Both the position numbers and the translations under genes were made by a program. This document shows positions 18,197 to 26,864 of a stretch of 64,000 nucleotides of DNA, in pieces. A model generated the notes under the pieces. That model did not search any database. It was not told the origin of the DNA and saw only the letters and a program-made list of their open reading frames with translations. Where the stretch lies: contig NZ_FOQD01000009.1 in NCBI RefSeq assembly GCF_900113665.1, forward strand, positions 1 through 64,000. The letters are read 5' to 3'. This stretch comes from Planctomicrobium piriforme (GTDB lineage Bacteria; Planctomycetota; Planctomycetia; Planctomycetales; Planctomycetaceae). The stretch's first letter is position 1; each line of letters begins with the position of its first letter.

Positions 18197-19264
18197 ATGA
18201 AGATTGCATCGTTACTCTCTGTTTCGGCTGCTGTGCTGTTCGTAGCTGCATCCTCAGTCCACGCTGCGGACCTCGATACTGTGTTTCGCCGCGGCGATAC
18301 GAAGGGCTTCAGCGGACAGCTCACGACGATCTCGAAGACTGAAGTGGTCGTGACGCAAAAGGTCGGAAACAAGGAAGAGCACATTCCGGCCAACGAGATC
18401 AGCAAGGTCGAGTTTCAGGGGGAACCGCCGATGCTGAACCTTGCCCGCGGTAATGAAGCAGCAGGCCGTTTACAGGAAGCGATGGCCGGCTACCAGGAAG
18501 CGATTGCCGCCGGCGGCAGCGACAATGTGAAAGCAGAAGTCAATTTCCTCCTGGCCAGAACGCTCGCCAAGCTGGCCCAGTCGGACCCGACCAAAGCCGC
18601 GGCGGCGATTGAAAAGCTGAACGGCCTCACCAATTCCAACCGCGATCACTATCGGTATTACCCCGTGCAGCAGTTGCTGGCGGAAACGGCGCTGCTCGTC
18701 CACGACCATGTGACCGCCGAGTCGGCGTTCGATCGTCTTTCTCAGGCGCCGTGGCTCGATTATCAAATGGCCGGGAAGAACGGCACGGCCCGAACGCTGA
18801 TCGATCAGAAGAAGGTCGCCGAAGCGAAAGCAATCTTCGATGAATTGGCCGCAGCCAAAGCCGCTTCGCCGACCGAGAAGAATGCCCAGCTGGAAGCGAT
18901 GCTCGGTCAGGCCGAATGTCTGCAAATGCAGAACGAAGTCGGTCTGGCGACCGAAGTGCTGCAAAAGGTCGTCAATCTCGCGACGGCCGAAGACCCCCGC
19001 GTGCTGGCGCAGACCTATCTGCAGCTTGGTAACGCCTACCTTACCGACGGGCAGAAGAACAAAGACGCCCTGCTGGCGTTTCTGCATGTGGATGTCATTC
19101 CGACGCTGGCGGCCCAGGCGGATCTGCATGCCGAGGCGCTGTATCAGTTGTCGAAGCTGTGGCCGGCGGTCGGACAACCTGCCCGCGGTGCGGAAGCTTC
19201 AGCGAAGCTGCAGCAGGAGTACCCCGAAAGCGAATGGGCGAAGAAACTCGCCGCCGGGCAATAA
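18197..19264 (+). CDS. Exported tetratricopeptide-repeat protein
   Basis: 355 residues from the ATG at 18197, where a clear signal peptide starts (MKIASLLSVSAAVLFVAASS, cleavage after VHAA). The open frame begins earlier, in the previous gene, but that part is a shadow. After cleavage a ~55-residue beta-rich region (TISKTEVVVTQKVGNKEEHIPANEI) looks like a small SH3/LSM-like domain. It is followed by helical TPR-like repeats (GNEAAGRLQEAMAGYQEAI; VNLATAEDPRVLAQTYLQLG) to the end, resembling CpoB/YbgF-type periplasmic proteins. Its position behind the giant TPR gene suggests a joint periplasmic assembly. A strong hairpin follows its stop. Confidence 0.88.
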   Translation: MKIASLLSVSAAVLFVAASSVHAADLDTVFRRGDTKGFSGQLTTISKTEVVVTQKVGNKEEHIPANEISKVEFQGEPPMLNLARGNEAAGRLQEAMAGYQEAIAAGGSDNVKAEVNFLLARTLAKLAQSDPTKAAAAIEKLNGLTNSNRDHYRYYPVQQLLAETALLVHDHVTAESAFDRLSQAPWLDYQMAGKNGTARTLIDQKKVAEAKAIFDELAAAKAASPTEKNAQLEAMLGQAECLQMQNEVGLATEVLQKVVNLATAEDPRVLAQTYLQLGNAYLTDGQKNKDALLAFLHVDVIPTLAAQADLHAEALYQLSKLWPAVGQPARGAEASAKLQQEYPESEWAKKLAAGQ

Positions 19265-19295
19265 CTCCAGCGATCCGCTAACATCTTCCGTCCCA

Positions 19296-19328
19296 GCAGC
19301 CGCGCGGTTTCGCGGCTGCATCTATTTT
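19296..19328 (+). terminator. Intrinsic terminator between TPR gene and tyrS
   Basis: GCAGCCGCG (19296-19304) and CGCGGCTGC (19311-19319) form a perfect 9-bp stem with a 6-nt loop, followed by ATCTATTTTAAG. The T-rich stretch is short. It lies 31 bp behind the TPR stop and just ahead of tyrS, so it should separate the two units or act as an attenuator. Confidence 0.7.
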
Positions 19329-19348
19329 AAGAATCAAAGTCAATCGCA

Positions 19349-20581
19349 ATGTCATTCCCTCCTGTGGAATCTCAGCTCGAAACCCTGATGCGGGGAGTCG
19401 AGAAGGTCGTGCCTGCGGCCGAACTGACGGAAAAGCTCACGAAAAGCCGTCAGACGAATACGCCGCTGCGGATCAAGTACGGCATCGATCCGACGGCCGC
19501 GAGCGTGCATCTCGGGCACACGGTGCCCTTGCGGAAGATGCGGCAGTTTCAGGAACTGGGGCATCAGGCGGTGATCATCATCGGCAATGCGACTGCGATG
19601 GTCGGCGACCCCAGCGGGCGTGACGAAGCCCGCAAAAAGCAATTGACGGAAGCAGAAGTCGAGGCGAATGCCCGGTTCTATCTCGATCAGGTCGGCAAGG
19701 TGGTCGATCTGTCGAAAGCAGAAATCCATCGCAACGGCGACTGGTTCGGCAAGATGGGGCTGGTCGACATCCTGCAGTTGTGCGGCAAGGTGACGATCGC
19801 GCAGTTACTCACGCGGGATGACTTCGCCAAACGGATGGCGGCGGAAGCGCCGATCTTTTTGCACGAGTGCCTGTACCCGGTGATGCAGGCCTGGGACTCG
19901 GTGATGATCCGTTCGGATATCGAGCTGGGAGGAACCGAGCAGCTCTACAGCTTCATGCTCGCCCGCGATCTGCAACGGGGGGAGAACCTGCCGCAGCAAA
20001 TCGGGATGATGTCCCCGATTCTGGTCGGTACCGACGGCGTGCGGCGGATGGGAAAGAGCCTGGGGAACTATATCGGCATCTCGGAAGATCCGTACGAAAT
20101 GATTAAGAAGTTCATGCAGTTGCCAGATGCGGTGATGCGGATGTTCTACGAACTGCTGACCGATTTGCCTCTAGGGGAAGTCGACGCATTGCTGGCGGGG
20201 CATCCGAAAGAAGCCAAGGTGCGGCTCGGAAAAATCATTATCACCGAATATCACAATGCCGACGCCGCCGAGGCCGCGAGCCGCCGCTGGCAGCAGGAGA
20301 TTGGCGAAGGATCGCTGCCCAGCGAGATTCCTGAAGTCACGGTCGCCAGGGCATTGCTCAATGCGGACGGCTGCTTGCAGGCGGCGCAGCTGCTGAAAGA
20401 AATTGGTCTTGTCCCTTCCACCAGCGTCGCGATGCAGCGGATCAAAGGGGGCGCGGTTTATATCCTCAACGGTGAAGAAAAGACGCAGATCGCCGATCGC
20501 GCGGAATGGGTTCCGCTGCGGGATGGCATGATCGTCCGCGCCGGAAAGAAGGACTGGCGACGGGTCAGGATCGGTCACTGA
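19349..20581 (+). CDS. tyrS: Tyrosyl-tRNA synthetase
   Basis: 410 residues, a class I aminoacyl-tRNA synthetase that charges tRNA-Tyr in the cytoplasm. The HIGH motif is HLGH at 54-57 in the context YGIDPTAASVHLGHTVPL. Tyrosine-binding landmarks PVMQAWDSV and ELGGTEQ are present. The KMSKS loop is RMGKS (233-237) followed by LGNYIGI, placing it in the TyrZ-like subgroup. A C-terminal S4 RNA-binding domain spans about 345-405 (LKEIGLVPSTSVAMQRIKGGAV). Length and domain order are normal for the family. Confidence 0.97.
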   Translation: MSFPPVESQLETLMRGVEKVVPAAELTEKLTKSRQTNTPLRIKYGIDPTAASVHLGHTVPLRKMRQFQELGHQAVIIIGNATAMVGDPSGRDEARKKQLTEAEVEANARFYLDQVGKVVDLSKAEIHRNGDWFGKMGLVDILQLCGKVTIAQLLTRDDFAKRMAAEAPIFLHECLYPVMQAWDSVMIRSDIELGGTEQLYSFMLARDLQRGENLPQQIGMMSPILVGTDGVRRMGKSLGNYIGISEDPYEMIKKFMQLPDAVMRMFYELLTDLPLGEVDALLAGHPKEAKVRLGKIIITEYHNADAAEAASRRWQQEIGEGSLPSEIPEVTVARALLNADGCLQAAQLLKEIGLVPSTSVAMQRIKGGAVYILNGEEKTQIADRAEWVPLRDGMIVRAGKKDWRRVRIGH

Positions 20582-20604
20582 CATTTCGCGACAATTCAGT
20601 CGGC

Positions 20605-20741
20605 GAAATTCCAAGCACCAAATTTCCAAATCCGAAACAAATCCTAAATTCCAATGACCAAATCAGAAAAGCTGTTTGAGCCTTTTTGATGTTTCGACAT
20701 TGAAATTTGTTTCGGATCTGGTGCTTCGGATTTGGAATTTG
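20605..20741. repeat. Family A intergenic inverted repeat, copy 2
   Basis: The left arm (20605-20652) contains AAGCACCAAATTTCCAAATC and CCGAAACAAAT. The right arm (20702-20741) contains TTTGTTTCGGATCTGGTGC and GGATTTGGAATTTG. The arms pair over most of their length around a ~50-nt spacer. It fills the gap between two convergent genes (tyrS and the gene ending at 20776) and may terminate both. Confidence 0.75.
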
Positions 20742-20775
20742 TCGGACAGATGCCCGTCAATTCGTCCCCAGCGAC

Positions 20776-22305
20776 TTATCGCGGGAAGTCGGCTCCAAAT
20801 CGCTGCTGCATTGTGCGGAGCACCTGTGAGCGCTGGTCCCGGAGCATGGTCCAGATCTGGTCGCGTTGGTCTGTTCCGGCGATGACGGCTTCTGCCTGGC
20901 GTTCTCGCACCTGTTGAAGGTTCGAACGAACGTTGAATGAGGATTCGCCGAAACCGATGCCGCCCCAGACGTTCACCGAAGCCCAGCCAGGGGTAAAGTC
21001 GACGTCGTAGACGAGCGTATTTTCGTGGGCGTTGATCTGCATGGCCTGGCCCTGCAGGGACCGGCCCAATGCTCTCAACTTCGAGGCGACGTCGCTGCCG
21101 TAGTTGAGCAGATCGGGATCAACGCCCGCGGTCGGCAGGTCATCGATTTTGCGAGCAAAGTTGTCGTGCCACAGGGCTGTTCGCGAATTGGCGGTGGCGC
21201 GGCGTTTGGCCCGTTCGAGATCGTTCAAATAATTGTCGACGGCCCGGAAATAGGCCCGTGATTCCGCTCGTCCAGGTGCGGATGTCGGGGGAGTCACGGT
21301 GGTGGACGGAGTCGGCGGAGCAGCCGGTTTGGCGGGCATCAGGCGTGGAGAAGCGTTAATGAGCGACATCATCCGCCGCAGACTGTCGTCACTGAAATCG
21401 GACGTGAGGACGACCGAGTTTCCGGAGGCGCTGACGCTGCTGGTATCCAGTTCATCGATCGATGCTCCCATCTGCTGCAGCACTTCCAGCAGAAAGTCTT
21501 TGACGGCCTGACCGTTATTTCCGACTGGTTGTGAGAAGTCGATGTGAACTTGAGCCGTGGTCTTTTCAGCAACGGCGATCGAGAGCGTGACTCCCTTCAG
21601 GCTCATCAGCAGCGACTGCAGGCCCGCGCGCGAGGTTGCGGCGAGCTGGCGATTCATTTCGAGCATCGCCTGGGTGTTGTTCGGATCGAGTGCGTGGTCG
21701 AGGTCAATGGCAAAGACCATCTGGCCGGGGTTGGCGGTTGCGGCCATCAGGTAATCGCTGGAAGGGCCCGTGATCTTTGCCGCGATTTCGCCGGCCCAGC
21801 GGGCGACTTCCTGTCGGACGCCGGGTCGCCAGATTCCAAGAACGCCTGGTGAAATGCCGACGAGATAGTTGTTGCCGCGACCCCGGGTCGCCTGTAATCC
21901 GCCGAGCATTTCGAGCGGCATCTCGTTGCGCTGCGAGATCATCTGGATGGTGTGATCCGTGGGGACCGTGGCGACGGCGGCGGCCCAGACTTCTTCAGGC
22001 ACGGCGGTCCGAACGTTGAAGCCGATGACGAAGTTCTTCACCCAGGAAGGGATGCCGCCAGCGCCGCTGAGGAAGTTTTCGTCAGCCGTTTTGGCCCAGT
22101 CTTCCCGCTGTGCCCGAGGGGACTGCAGAATTTCGCCGACGCGAACGATGGCGATGGCGTTGACGCTGGAAGGGAGCTGTTGTGCGAGCTGAGGGGCGTC
22201 GTCCGCAATCGCGGCCGACATCGTCAGCAGGTTGGTGCAGAGAGCGACGACCGCCAGAGAGAAACGAAATTGGCGTGGACAGAACGCTGCGCGAATGGAA
22301 TGCAT
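20776..22305 (-). CDS. Exported hypothetical protein
   Basis: About 509 residues from the ATG at 22305, chosen over 22323 because it leaves a compact signal peptide (MHSIRAAFCPRQFRFSLAVV to AAIADDAPQ). The mature part starts with LAQQLPSSVNAIAIVRV, a pattern seen in planctomycete exported proteins of unknown function that begin with an alpha/beta domain. A proline/threonine-rich linker (APPTPSTTVTPPTSAPG, about residues 330-347) divides the protein into an N-terminal domain and a C-terminal helical region rich in Arg, Gln and Ala. No catalytic motif is recognised. It stands alone, in a 3'-to-3' arrangement with tyrS. Confidence 0.85.
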   Translation of the reverse strand: MHSIRAAFCPRQFRFSLAVVALCTNLLTMSAAIADDAPQLAQQLPSSVNAIAIVRVGEILQSPRAQREDWAKTADENFLSGAGGIPSWVKNFVIGFNVRTAVPEEVWAAAVATVPTDHTIQMISQRNEMPLEMLGGLQATRGRGNNYLVGISPGVLGIWRPGVRQEVARWAGEIAAKITGPSSDYLMAATANPGQMVFAIDLDHALDPNNTQAMLEMNRQLAATSRAGLQSLLMSLKGVTLSIAVAEKTTAQVHIDFSQPVGNNGQAVKDFLLEVLQQMGASIDELDTSSVSASGNSVVLTSDFSDDSLRRMMSLINASPRLMPAKPAAPPTPSTTVTPPTSAPGRAESRAYFRAVDNYLNDLERAKRRATANSRTALWHDNFARKIDDLPTAGVDPDLLNYGSDVASKLRALGRSLQGQAMQINAHENTLVYDVDFTPGWASVNVWGGIGFGESSFNVRSNLQQVRERQAEAVIAGTDQRDQIWTMLRDQRSQVLRTMQQRFGADFPR

Positions 22306-22422
22306 ACAAAACCTGCCTGGCACAAGATGACGAACACCAGAAATGAACGGCCAACACGCTGGGTGTCACAACAGGCCTTATCGTACCCGGCGAGGGCAGA
22401 GAAGTCGCGTGCGCGCAATTTG

Positions 22423-22455
22423 GGTTCAGCAGAGCATCTGATGCCCTGCTGAACC
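22423..22455 (-). terminator. Long hairpin behind the Gfo/Idh gene
   Basis: GGTTCAGCAG-A-GCAT pairs with ATGC-C-CTGCTGAACC around a CTG loop, giving 14 base pairs with one mismatch. It lies 42 bp beyond the stop of the minus-strand oxidoreductase gene. No T-run follows on the minus strand, so it may be an RNA-stabilising 3' hairpin or a weak terminator. Confidence 0.6.
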
Positions 22456-22496
22456 GTGACTGCGTCGTGGCCGTTTTCTCGCCAGAAACGGTCTGC

Positions 22497-23618
22497 TTAC
22501 TTCAGCGTGAAAGCCGGGAGACGGACGAGTTCGCCACCCTTGAGGGCCGACTGATGGGCACAGATGCCGACGCAGGTCCAGTTGGCCGACTGCACTGCGT
22601 TCGGCCACGGGTCTCGGTCTTCCAGAATGGCCGAGATGAACTCGTGAGCGAGGTGCGGGTGCGAGCCGCCATGCCCGCCCCCCTGAATGAACGAGAGATG
22701 CTCGGTGTCGTGAATTTCGGCCGGCTTCGTGAAGCGGCGAATCGGCTCTGGCAGCAGATGTGCGAAATCGGGAACTTCGATTCGCTGCGCAATCTCGTGT
22801 TCCGGCTTCTTGGCGGTGTGCAGAACGTGCGGATCGCCTTCGACGAGAGCCCATTCGAACGACTGCTTCGTGCCGTAGACGTCGAAGCTTTCTCGGTACT
22901 GTCGGGCGGTGTCGTACAGAAACCGCCAGATATGGGCGGCGACGTCGGAGTCTTTGATCTTGAGATGGCAGGTTTCAACGGCGAACGAACTGCCGGACTT
23001 TTTCGCGATGTCGTCCCGCACCGTGCCGGAGCCGAAACAGCTCACATATTCGGCCACGCCATTCACGAGACCCAGAATCGGGCTGACGACGTGCGTGGCG
23101 TAGTGCATGGGAATCATCTTTTCCCAATACGCGGGCCAGCCGTCCATGTCCTGCGGGTGTGACGCCTGCATGAACTGAATTTTTCCGAGGTCGCCGCGGC
23201 GATAGAGTTCCTTGATGAACAGGAATTCGCGGCTGTAGACGACCGTTTCGGCCATCATGTATTTGAGGCCGGTTTTGGCGACGAGATCGCAGATCTTTTC
23301 GCAGTCTTCGATGTTGGTCGCCATCGGCACGGTACACATGACGTGCTTGCCCGCCTTGAGAGCTTCCATGCTCATCCAGGCATGATCCGGGATGGGGCTG
23401 TTGATGTGGACGTAGTCGACGTCCGGATCGGCGAGTACGGCGGCATAGTCGGTGTAGCGTTTTTCAATCTTGAACTCGTCGGCACACTTGTGCAGATCCT
23501 GCTCGTTGCGGCGGCAGACGGCCAGCACCTTCGCGTTGGGATGGGCCTGATAAATGGGGATGAACTCGGACCCGAAGCCCAGTCCAATCATCGCGACGTT
23601 GATCTGCTTGCCAGCCAT
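22497..23618 (-). CDS. Gfo/Idh/MocA family oxidoreductase
   Basis: 373 residues of the NAD(P)-dependent sugar/inositol dehydrogenase family. The Rossmann fold starts with NVAMIGLGFGSEF (GxGxxG near 12-17). The segment GKHVMCTVPMATN (about 89-101) replaces the usual GKHVxxEKP: the lysine-proline signature is changed to TVP, so the catalytic lysine is not at its usual place. The C-terminal alpha/beta domain contains MMAETVVYSREF and SHPQDMDGWP. The family is highly expanded in planctomycetes and typically acts on sugars or cyclitols. No signal peptide, so it is cytoplasmic. It stands between a DinB gene and an exported hypothetical gene on the same strand. Confidence 0.92.
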   Translation of the reverse strand: MAGKQINVAMIGLGFGSEFIPIYQAHPNAKVLAVCRRNEQDLHKCADEFKIEKRYTDYAAVLADPDVDYVHINSPIPDHAWMSMEALKAGKHVMCTVPMATNIEDCEKICDLVAKTGLKYMMAETVVYSREFLFIKELYRRGDLGKIQFMQASHPQDMDGWPAYWEKMIPMHYATHVVSPILGLVNGVAEYVSCFGSGTVRDDIAKKSGSSFAVETCHLKIKDSDVAAHIWRFLYDTARQYRESFDVYGTKQSFEWALVEGDPHVLHTAKKPEHEIAQRIEVPDFAHLLPEPIRRFTKPAEIHDTEHLSFIQGGGHGGSHPHLAHEFISAILEDRDPWPNAVQSANWTCVGICAHQSALKGGELVRLPAFTLK

Positions 23619-23705
23619 GAGTGCGCCATTTCCAGGTGAGGGATGCAGAAAACCTCCAGCAGTTTGTCCAGTCGCCCTGTGTTCGTCCAGCGAATGAGAT
23701 GGGAG

Positions 23706-24215
23706 TTAAACAGACGGCTGCGAGTCCGCAGGATGCCCGGTGTGCTGCTGCTCCCAGCCGAGGGCGTCGCCTTCGATGAGGTTTTTGACTCCCAGTTGTC
23801 GCAGCAGGTACAGGCATTGGGCGCGATGATGCATGCCGTGCGTGGCGACGTGGACCAGTCCGCCGCCAAAGGTCTTGTGTCGCGGTGGATTGTCGAGGAC
23901 GTCGAGAAAGCAGTCGTCTTCGCGTTTTCCCTCAGTCACCGACCTGCCGAGCGCTAGCAACTCGGCCGCGACGACATCAAGACGCTCTTTCAGACCTGCG
24001 ATGGAGGTCTCACTGCGCTGACGTTGGGGACGGGCGAGCATCAGATCGCACCAGCCCTCCATATTTCTAATGATGTGCGAGAATGTGCGGCGCAGTGATC
24101 GGTGCCCGATATCGAATTCCCGGTCCAGTTCGGCGTCGGAGAGGGGAGCTGAAAGATCGAGCAGCGCGCGGGTGGTCCAGGCGTCGTGCTGGAGAAGGCG
24201 TTCCAGAATGGTCAT
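23706..24215 (-). CDS. DinB family protein
   Basis: 169 residues forming the four-helix bundle of the DinB/YfiT superfamily, metal-dependent enzymes often acting as thiol transferases or hydrolases. The likely metal triad is H47 in TFSHII and H124 and H128 in VATHGMHHRAQCL, the usual spacing. The N-terminus MTILERLLQHDAWTTRALLD is characteristic. No partner in the neighbourhood defines the substrate. Confidence 0.88.
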   Translation of the reverse strand: MTILERLLQHDAWTTRALLDLSAPLSDAELDREFDIGHRSLRRTFSHIIRNMEGWCDLMLARPQRQRSETSIAGLKERLDVVAAELLALGRSVTEGKREDDCFLDVLDNPPRHKTFGGGLVHVATHGMHHRAQCLYLLRQLGVKNLIEGDALGWEQQHTGHPADSQPSV

Positions 24216-24241
24216 CTGATGTTTGCCTTCTGTCGCAGTTT

Positions 24242-24745
24242 CTAGAAGAACTCGTCCGACTGCAGGTCGTTTTCGGTGAGCAGGTGCTGGCCCTGGTCGA
24301 GGAGAATCTGGCGGGCGCCGTCGATGTTGTCGACGTAGATCGCAATCGCTCCCCGTCGCGAACGGCGGTAGAGCAACGGGTAGGTATAGGAGATATTGAA
24401 TTCCGCGGCGACCAGCGGGCGGAAGATGGTGCTGAACGGGTCGGCTTCGTCGGGAAGTTCGACCCCCAGGATGTCGTTCTCGATGACCGTGAAATTGGTC
24501 AGAGAGAGAATTTCGCGTACTCGATCGGAGTCGGAGACCAGGACTCGGGCGACGGCGAAGTCGACCGAGTCGACGATGCTGAGCGCGAAAATGCGGATGT
24601 CGTGCTGTTCGATCTGTTTGAGCAGTTCGTGCAGCCGGCCGACGCGATTCTCCATGAACACGCAGAACTGCCGCAGGCAGGGCCAGTCCCGCCCGCGCAT
24701 GGTCATGGGCGCGACGGCATTGTCGTCATCGTAACTGGACGGCAT
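24242..24745 (-). CDS. ACT-domain regulatory protein
   Basis: About 167 residues from the ATG at 24745; an in-frame upstream start at 24790 is possible. Two ACT-like units can be read: QFCVFMENRVGRLHELLKQI with IRIFALSIVDSVDFAVARVL (about 27-70), and a second with TVIENDILGVELPDEA...NISYTYPLL (about 80-125). ACT domains bind amino acids; the pattern NRVGRLHEL matches the ligand-binding loop. No enzyme domain is present, so it is a stand-alone regulator or sensor. It lies 26 bp upstream of, and probably in one unit with, the DinB gene. Confidence 0.85.
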   Translation of the reverse strand: MPSSYDDDNAVAPMTMRGRDWPCLRQFCVFMENRVGRLHELLKQIEQHDIRIFALSIVDSVDFAVARVLVSDSDRVREILSLTNFTVIENDILGVELPDEADPFSTIFRPLVAAEFNISYTYPLLYRRSRRGAIAIYVDNIDGARQILLDQGQHLLTENDLQSDEFF

Positions 24746-24924
24746 GGAATCGACCTTTCCCAACGGCGCGTTGCGGACGCCTGTCGACAAGCCTGTCTGG
24801 CGGCGTCACTGAGTGCGGCACATGCTATGAAAAGTTGCCGCGGGGGGGAAATGTGTGGGCAAGGGGTCAGGAGGTAGGAGGTAGGAGGTCGCTTTGCGGT
24901 TTTCTGATTCGATATGATGTTGGC

Positions 24925-25614
24925 ATGACGAAATCTGCAACGAATCTTCCGGCGGGCCCTTTGAAGACCATTGTCTTTGACATGGGGAACGTGCTGGTGT
25001 TCTTCAGTCACGACAGGATGTGCCGGCAGATCGGGAAATTGTGCGGATGCAGCGGCGACGAGATGCGGGTGCAGTTGCTGGAATCGGGCCTGCAATGGGA
25101 GTTTGAACGGGGGCTGATCGACGAAAAAATCCTGCACATGCGGTTGGAGGAAATTTTCAACTGCCGGATCGACTTGGCAGCGCTTTGTCGCGCGACGGCG
25201 GACATTTTCACGCTGAATGATACGATTGTGCCGGTGCTGGACGAGCTGAAGCATCGCGGGCTGCGGCTGGTGCTGCTCTCGAACACCTGTCGGACGCACG
25301 TCCAGTTCATTCGCGAACATTGGGATTTTCTGGATCGCTTCGATCAGCTTGTGGTCTCTTACGAGGTGGGAGCGATCAAGCCGGAAGACGCGATGTATCG
25401 GGCCGCGCTGAATGCCATTGAGTGCCGCCCGGAAGAAGCACTTTATACTGACGACATCGCGCCGTACGTTGCGAAGGGACGTTCGTTTGGCCTGAATGCG
25501 GCGGTGTTCACCACGACCGAGAAGTTTCTGGCCGATTTACGGGACTATGGGATCGAGATCGACGCACCTGGATGTCGGGACAGCGAATATCCAGGCCGTT
25601 CAGTTTCGTCCTGA
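24925..25614 (+). CDS. HAD-superfamily hydrolase, YihX-like
   Basis: 229 residues from the ATG at 24925. Motif I is VFDMGNVLVFF with the nucleophile D19; the DxGNV form is typical of the YihX-like HAD-IA branch. Motif II is LVLLSNTC, motif III includes the lysine of VGAIKPEDAMY, and motif IV is LYTDDIAPYV with adjacent acids. It should hydrolyse a phosphate ester such as a sugar phosphate. A TATGAT hexamer ends 6 bp before the ATG, which would put transcription start on the start codon (a leaderless mRNA), but I see no good -35. The final 15 bp overlap the convergent hipT gene. The upstream 60 bp contain a GGTAGGAGGTAGGA tandem. Confidence 0.9.
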   Translation: MTKSATNLPAGPLKTIVFDMGNVLVFFSHDRMCRQIGKLCGCSGDEMRVQLLESGLQWEFERGLIDEKILHMRLEEIFNCRIDLAALCRATADIFTLNDTIVPVLDELKHRGLRLVLLSNTCRTHVQFIREHWDFLDRFDQLVVSYEVGAIKPEDAMYRAALNAIECRPEEALYTDDIAPYVAKGRSFGLNAAVFTTTEKFLADLRDYGIEIDAPGCRDSEYPGRSVSS

Positions 25615-26529
25615 AAGTTGTTCCGTGTTCTCTCGCAAGATCGCTTCGTATTCGGCTTTCAGGTCGTCCGGAAGAAGTGAATTGTGGATGAGGGCCACCG
25701 CAGGCTCGAGAGCTTCTACTTGTTCCGACAAGAGTCGCACTGCTGCTCGTTCGGGGATTTGGCAGTAACGGGCAAAATCGAGCCACAATTTTCGACTGAG
25801 ATTGCTTTTCTTCCCGCCGATCGTGAGAGCGAGACTGCGGTCGCCCGGAATGGGCAGTCGAGTACAAATCAGATCGTAGGCAGGAGTCAGCCGCCGTATG
25901 CCGCCTGCCTGGGTGAACAGCGAGAAGTTTTTGAGATGCTGGTCGCCGTTGGAAACGCACCAACTAAAGAGCAGCATCTTGAACAGCTTGCGAATCTCGA
26001 TCAGCGGCTCAGATGCGAACTGCCGCAAGATGCGCACACAAAGCTCGCCGGAGCCGTCATACTTGTCCCGAAGTGGTTTTCCCGCCAATTGGCAGAAGTC
26101 CTCCATCAGAACCTTGGCGCCGTCGTCTCCGCGGTCGAAGCGTTTGATGAGGTAGGCCACGGCTCCGTCTGTGAGTTCGAACAAGCCGAATGGCGGGACT
26201 TCGATCCCCACCAGCCGAGCCAGGCTCATCGTCAGATGTTCGTTCTGAGGCACGAACGCAAAACGTGACGGCTCCGGTTTGAGAATGTATCGCCCGTCGC
26301 TCGGTGCGACTGCAAGCTGTGATTTGTCGTCCGACAGTTTGAGGGAGACCTTCTCCTGCATCCCGGAAATGGACATCTTCCCCGCCATGTCCGTTGCCAG
26401 TCGCATGAGCGACGGCAACGAAAACTCGAGGCGAGGGAGAGTGCGTGATCCGAACAGTGACTCCAAACACGCAGGGTGATAGGGCGGATCATCGCCAGTC
26501 GGTTGAAGGCAGATGCGACAGGCCGTCAC
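25600..26529 (-). CDS. hipT: HipT-type toxin kinase of a HipBST system
   Basis: 309 residues starting at a GTG whose GTGA overlaps the stop of the upstream gene. It is the kinase core of HipA without the N-subdomain-1. The Gly-rich loop GKMSISGMQEKV carries two serines, S53 and S55, the S-I-S arrangement described for HipT rather than the single HipA serine. Other kinase residues: K84 in YILKP, catalytic D196 in NGDQHLKNF, metal-binding D219 in TPAYDL. The 23-residue spacing between the two aspartates fits the family. An N-terminal CRIC...HPAC cluster is typical of the C-terminal HipA family. Known HipT phosphorylates tryptophanyl-tRNA synthetase; whether this one does is inference. Confidence 0.9.
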   Translation of the reverse strand: MTACRICLQPTGDDPPYHPACLESLFGSRTLPRLEFSLPSLMRLATDMAGKMSISGMQEKVSLKLSDDKSQLAVAPSDGRYILKPEPSRFAFVPQNEHLTMSLARLVGIEVPPFGLFELTDGAVAYLIKRFDRGDDGAKVLMEDFCQLAGKPLRDKYDGSGELCVRILRQFASEPLIEIRKLFKMLLFSWCVSNGDQHLKNFSLFTQAGGIRRLTPAYDLICTRLPIPGDRSLALTIGGKKSNLSRKLWLDFARYCQIPERAAVRLLSEQVEALEPAVALIHNSLLPDDLKAEYEAILRENTEQLSGRN

Positions 26530-26864
26530 GGGACGACCTCAGCGGTGTTTGCGGGAACAATTTCGACTGCCCCAACGCAGTCCGCACACGTCGCCACAAG
26601 CATTCCGAATGGATCATCCTTGGAGATTTTGAGCTTCTTCGAGGCGATATCGAACAGCCAGCCTTCAGGCAGCAGGTTTTCAAAGAAGGGATGCAAGCCG
26701 TCATACGTGTACGGCTCGATCCGAAGAGGAAGTGTGAGCGACACCGGTTGAGCGTCGGGATGAGAAAGCCAATTGTTCGTATAAGCAAAGGAGGTGCGCC
26801 CGCTTTCCTCTTCAAGGAAGCCCACCAATTGACCGGAGATGTTCACCCTGGCAATTCGCTTCAT
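26526..26864 (-). CDS. hipS: HipS-type antitoxin, stand-alone HipA N-subdomain
   Basis: 112 residues equal to the N-subdomain-1 of HipA (couple_hipA type) encoded as a separate gene. It begins MKRIARVNISGQLVGFL and contains the conserved PLRIEPYTYDGLHPFFENLLPEGW block, with W69 at the end. In the studied HipBST system the equivalent tryptophan of HipS inserts near the HipT active site and HipS acts as the antitoxin. The start overlaps the hipB stop (ATGA) and the stop overlaps the hipT start (GTGA), so the three products should be translationally coupled. A frameshift-split HipA is unlikely, because both junctions are clean start/stop overlaps. Confidence 0.9.
   Translation of the reverse strand: MKRIARVNISGQLVGFLEEESGRTSFAYTNNWLSHPDAQPVSLTLPLRIEPYTYDGLHPFFENLLPEGWLFDIASKKLKISKDDPFGMLVATCADCVGAVEIVPANTAEVVP

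Noticed and set aside
24841..24900. GGTAGGAGGTAGGA tandem as a ribosome-binding site
   Set aside because: It ends about 35 bp before the HAD start codon, too far for translation initiation; it is more likely a fragment of an intergenic repeat.
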